Source: Oscillospiraceae bacterium (GTDB lineage Bacteria > Bacillota > Clostridia > Oscillospirales > Oscillospiraceae). From it: a stretch of 7,032 nucleotides of DNA. Location: the NCBI GenBank assembly GCA_020025675.1, contig JAHHRS010000073.1, positions 1-7,032 of the forward strand, written 5' to 3'. The translations under genes and the position numbers were made by a program. Below the pieces are notes generated by a model. That model had not been told where the DNA came from. It made no database searches and saw only the letters and a list, made by a program, of their open reading frames with translations. Shown one piece after another: positions 4,968 through 7,032 of the stretch. Position 1 is the first letter of the stretch. Each line of letters starts with the position of its first letter.

Positions 4968-6377
4968 ATGGAAAATTCAGAAAGACGTGATATTGTGACT
5001 AATGACAGAGAGTTTCTGGGGACAGAGCCGGTAGGTAAGCTTCTCTTAAAGCTTGCAGTTCCCACAGTTGCTGCTCAAATTGTGAACATGCTCTACAACA
5101 TTGTGGACAGAATCTATATAGGCCATATGCCCGGCAACGGTGACCTTGCACTTACAGGTGTGGGTGTGTGCCTACCTATTATAATGATAGTTTCCGCATT
5201 TGCTGCCCTTGCAAGTGCCGGCGGAGCTCCCAGAGCTTCCATATACATGGGGCAGGGAGATAAGGAATCGGCAGAAAAAACTTTAGGCTCATGCCTTGCC
5301 CTGCAGATGGTAGTGTCTGCTGTTTTGACGGCGGTATTGCTTATTTTCGGCAAAACTCTGCTTATGTCCTTCGGCGCAAGCCCTGAAACTATCGTATATG
5401 CCGCTGCTTATTTGAACATTTATGCAATAGGTACTGTATTTGTTCAGATAACACTGGGCATGAACGCTTTTATTACAGCTCAGGGCTTTACAAAAACAAG
5501 TATGCTTACGGTTCTGCTGGGGGCGATACTGAATATTGTTTTAGACCCGATTTTCATTTTTGCCTTTAGGATGGGCGTCCGTGGCGCTGCTTTAGCTACC
5601 GTAATTTCTCAGGGAATGTCATGTATCTGGGTGCTGGTCTTCCTTTCGGGCAGTAAAACAAGTCTGAAACTAAAAAAAGAGAATATGGTTTTGCGGAAAA
5701 AGTTTATTCTGCCTTGTATTGCTTTGGGTCTGGCACCTTTTATAATGCAGTCCAGTGAGAGCATAATTTCCGTCTGCTTTAACTCATCTCTTCAGCGTTA
5801 CGGCGGAGATATAGCAGTTGGAGCAATGACCATTTTAACAAGCGTTACCCAGTTTGCCGCCTTGCCTGTGCAGGGAGTTGCACAGGGCGCACAGCCTATT
5901 TCCAGTTATAACTACGGAGCGGGCAACAAGGAAAGAGTTAAAAAGACTTTCTTCATTCTGCTTTCAGTCAGCCTTTCATACACGGTTATTTTGTGGTGCC
6001 TTGTAATGGCTTTCCCTCAAATGTTCGTGCTGATATTTAACGATAATCCTGCACTGGTATCCTTTGCGGCTGCTGCGCTGAGAATATACTACTTCGGCAT
6101 GGGTATATTCGGAATTCAGATGGCCTGTCAGATGACCTTTATTTCTCTCGGCAACGCCAAAGCTTCCATTATAGTAGCCGTAGTCAGAAAATTTGTGCTG
6201 CTTCTTCCGCTTATTTATATTATGCCTGCCCTGATGAATGATAAGACAAGGGCGGTCTATACTGCTGAACCAATTGCGGATATTTTAGCGGTCAGCTTTA
6301 CAGCTGTACTCTTTATATTTGAATTCAGAAAGGCGCTCAGGGGCATGGATAAGCCCGCATCGAAGGCAGAAATATGA
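4968..6377 (+). CDS. MATE-family multidrug/cation efflux transporter
   Basis: A 469-residue transporter of about twelve membrane helices, close to the usual 440-470 for the family, expected to export cationic drugs or metabolites in exchange for Na+ or H+. Two MatE halves are visible (about 20-235 and 245-455). Typical blocks are PVGKLLLKLAVPT (21-33), YNIVDRIYIGH (43-53, with Asp47 in helix 1), ASIYMGQGDKESAEK (90-104), QPISSYNYGAGNKERV (309-324) at the start of the second half, and AEPIADIL (433-440). The layout is DinF/MepA-like, but the substrate cannot be told from sequence. The gene begins 55 nt after the DUF3169-type gene with no convincing promoter or terminator in the gap, so it probably belongs to the same operon. 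Its ribosome binding site is weak, with AAGG only 2 nt before the ATG, so its translation may be lower than that of its neighbours. Confidence 0.93.
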   Translation: MENSERRDIVTNDREFLGTEPVGKLLLKLAVPTVAAQIVNMLYNIVDRIYIGHMPGNGDLALTGVGVCLPIIMIVSAFAALASAGGAPRASIYMGQGDKESAEKTLGSCLALQMVVSAVLTAVLLIFGKTLLMSFGASPETIVYAAAYLNIYAIGTVFVQITLGMNAFITAQGFTKTSMLTVLLGAILNIVLDPIFIFAFRMGVRGAALATVISQGMSCIWVLVFLSGSKTSLKLKKENMVLRKKFILPCIALGLAPFIMQSSESIISVCFNSSLQRYGGDIAVGAMTILTSVTQFAALPVQGVAQGAQPISSYNYGAGNKERVKKTFFILLSVSLSYTVILWCLVMAFPQMFVLIFNDNPALVSFAAAALRIYYFGMGIFGIQMACQMTFISLGNAKASIIVAVVRKFVLLLPLIYIMPALMNDKTRAVYTAEPIADILAVSFTAVLFIFEFRKALRGMDKPASKAEI

Positions 6378-7032
6378 GTGTTAGTAATCTAGAAACGGAA
6401 AATCCTATACTTGAGTGTGAAAAGCGCTGGGTCTTTATTATTCTAATGGCTGTTGGCGGATACCTTGGTGCCTTTACATTCACCATGAGGGGCGGCGTTT
6501 TTTGTAACGCTCAGACAGCAAACATGGTTTTACTGTCTATTGCCATAGGCAGCGGCATGTGGAGCAAAGCTCTCTATTACCTTATACCAATCGGAGCATA
6601 CTTAGGCGGCACAATTATTTCCGAGCTTCTTCCCTCGCCTTTAAAGCGTTTTCATTTTCTCCGCTGGGATACATTGCTTGTTGGTATTGAGGCCATAGTG
6701 GTTATAATTCTGGGTGTTATTCCTGACAGCTGGCCCTATCAGATAACACATATAACGGTTAATTTTATCTGCTCCATGCAGTATAACACTTTCCGTCAGG
6801 CCGAACATATACCAATGGCCACCACTTTCTGCACAAACCACATACGTCAAATCGGAATATATTTTTCCAAGTGGCTCAAGCACCGGGAAATAAACGAACA
6901 TAAGCTCCGTTTTCTTAACCATATATACATGCTTTTGAGCTTTGTGGCAGGAGCTGTTATATCCACTATTCTGTGCCATCTGATTGGTGCAAAGGCTGTA
7001 TGGGGAGCTGCGGTACTGCTAATAATACTTTT
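6374..7032 (+). CDS. DUF1275 (YoaK-family) membrane protein, 3' end outside window
   Basis: The frame opens at ATG 6374, overlapping the MATE stop codon as ATGA, and stays open to the right edge (219 residues; the family is usually about 220-240, so nearly all is present). GAAGG at 6362-6366 serves as ribosome binding site 7 nt upstream. Family hallmarks are GGYLGAFTFTMRGGVFCNAQTANMV near the N-terminus (from residue 28, the usual QTGN appearing here as QTAN) and QYNTFRQ...ATTFCTNHIRQ at about 136-159. Five or six membrane helices are expected (about 18-38, 48-60, 66-86, 98-116, 122-140 and 185-205, then a last one at the edge). The biochemical function is unknown; members are annotated as YoaK or DUF1275 permease-like proteins. 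Tight coupling with the MATE pump suggests joint expression and perhaps a shared substrate (inference). Confidence 0.88.
   Translation, partial: MSVSNLETENPILECEKRWVFIILMAVGGYLGAFTFTMRGGVFCNAQTANMVLLSIAIGSGMWSKALYYLIPIGAYLGGTIISELLPSPLKRFHFLRWDTLLVGIEAIVVIILGVIPDSWPYQITHITVNFICSMQYNTFRQAEHIPMATTFCTNHIRQIGIYFSKWLKHREINEHKLRFLNHIYMLLSFVAGAVISTILCHLIGAKAVWGAAVLLIIL

Noticed and set aside
6641..6979. 112-residue leftward frame near the right edge
   Set aside because: Antisense to the DUF1275 coding sequence, which has clear family motifs.

Overview
The window is a moderately AT-rich piece of a low-GC Gram-positive chromosome, most likely an anaerobic Clostridia-type Firmicute. The evidence is consensus GGAGG ribosome binding sites, sigma-A type promoters with 17-bp spacing, intrinsic terminators, a lipobox signal peptide, and Firmicute-typical families (YdjI-like SPFH protein, DUF4097 lipoprotein, small XRE regulator plus DUF3169-type membrane protein, MATE pump, DUF1275/YoaK protein). 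No transposase, phage gene, tRNA, rRNA or CRISPR array is visible.

Layout. Positions 1-310 contain no secure gene: a possible gene end at the left edge, two small hairpins, and a strong hairpin terminator (226-267) that lies tail to tail with the first leftward gene. Positions 311-2665 hold two leftward genes. One is a lipoprotein with an Asn-Glu-Ala-Ser-Lys tandem repeat and a DUF4097 beta-solenoid, with its own promoter. The other, upstream of it, is an SPFH-domain protein with three C-terminal zinc ribbons, also with a good promoter. Positions 2666-3119 are a divergent intergenic region with an orphan rightward terminator. Positions 3120-3554 encode a small helical protein, possibly ferritin-like, of unknown function. 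Positions 3555-3939 hold its terminator, three copies of a 10-bp motif, and a promoter overlaid by two perfect operator palindromes. From 3940 to the right edge runs a compact rightward operon: XRE regulator, six-helix DUF3169-type membrane protein (8-nt overlap), MATE efflux transporter, and a DUF1275 membrane protein (4-nt ATGA overlap, cut by the window edge).

How it may work together (inference). The leftward pair resembles envelope-stress parts: a YdjI-like SPFH scaffold and a LiaG-like surface lipoprotein. The rightward operon looks like a self-repressed efflux/membrane module in which the small regulator binds the TGACAA-N6-TTGTCA palindromes in its own promoter. The most notable points are the paired operators, the thrice-repeated CGATTAGAAT motif, the in-frame repeat in the lipoprotein, the 19-residue solenoid period and the orphan terminator. 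None of these alone shows a new system; the regulator-DUF3169-MATE-DUF1275 arrangement is the best candidate for an uncharacterised functional unit.
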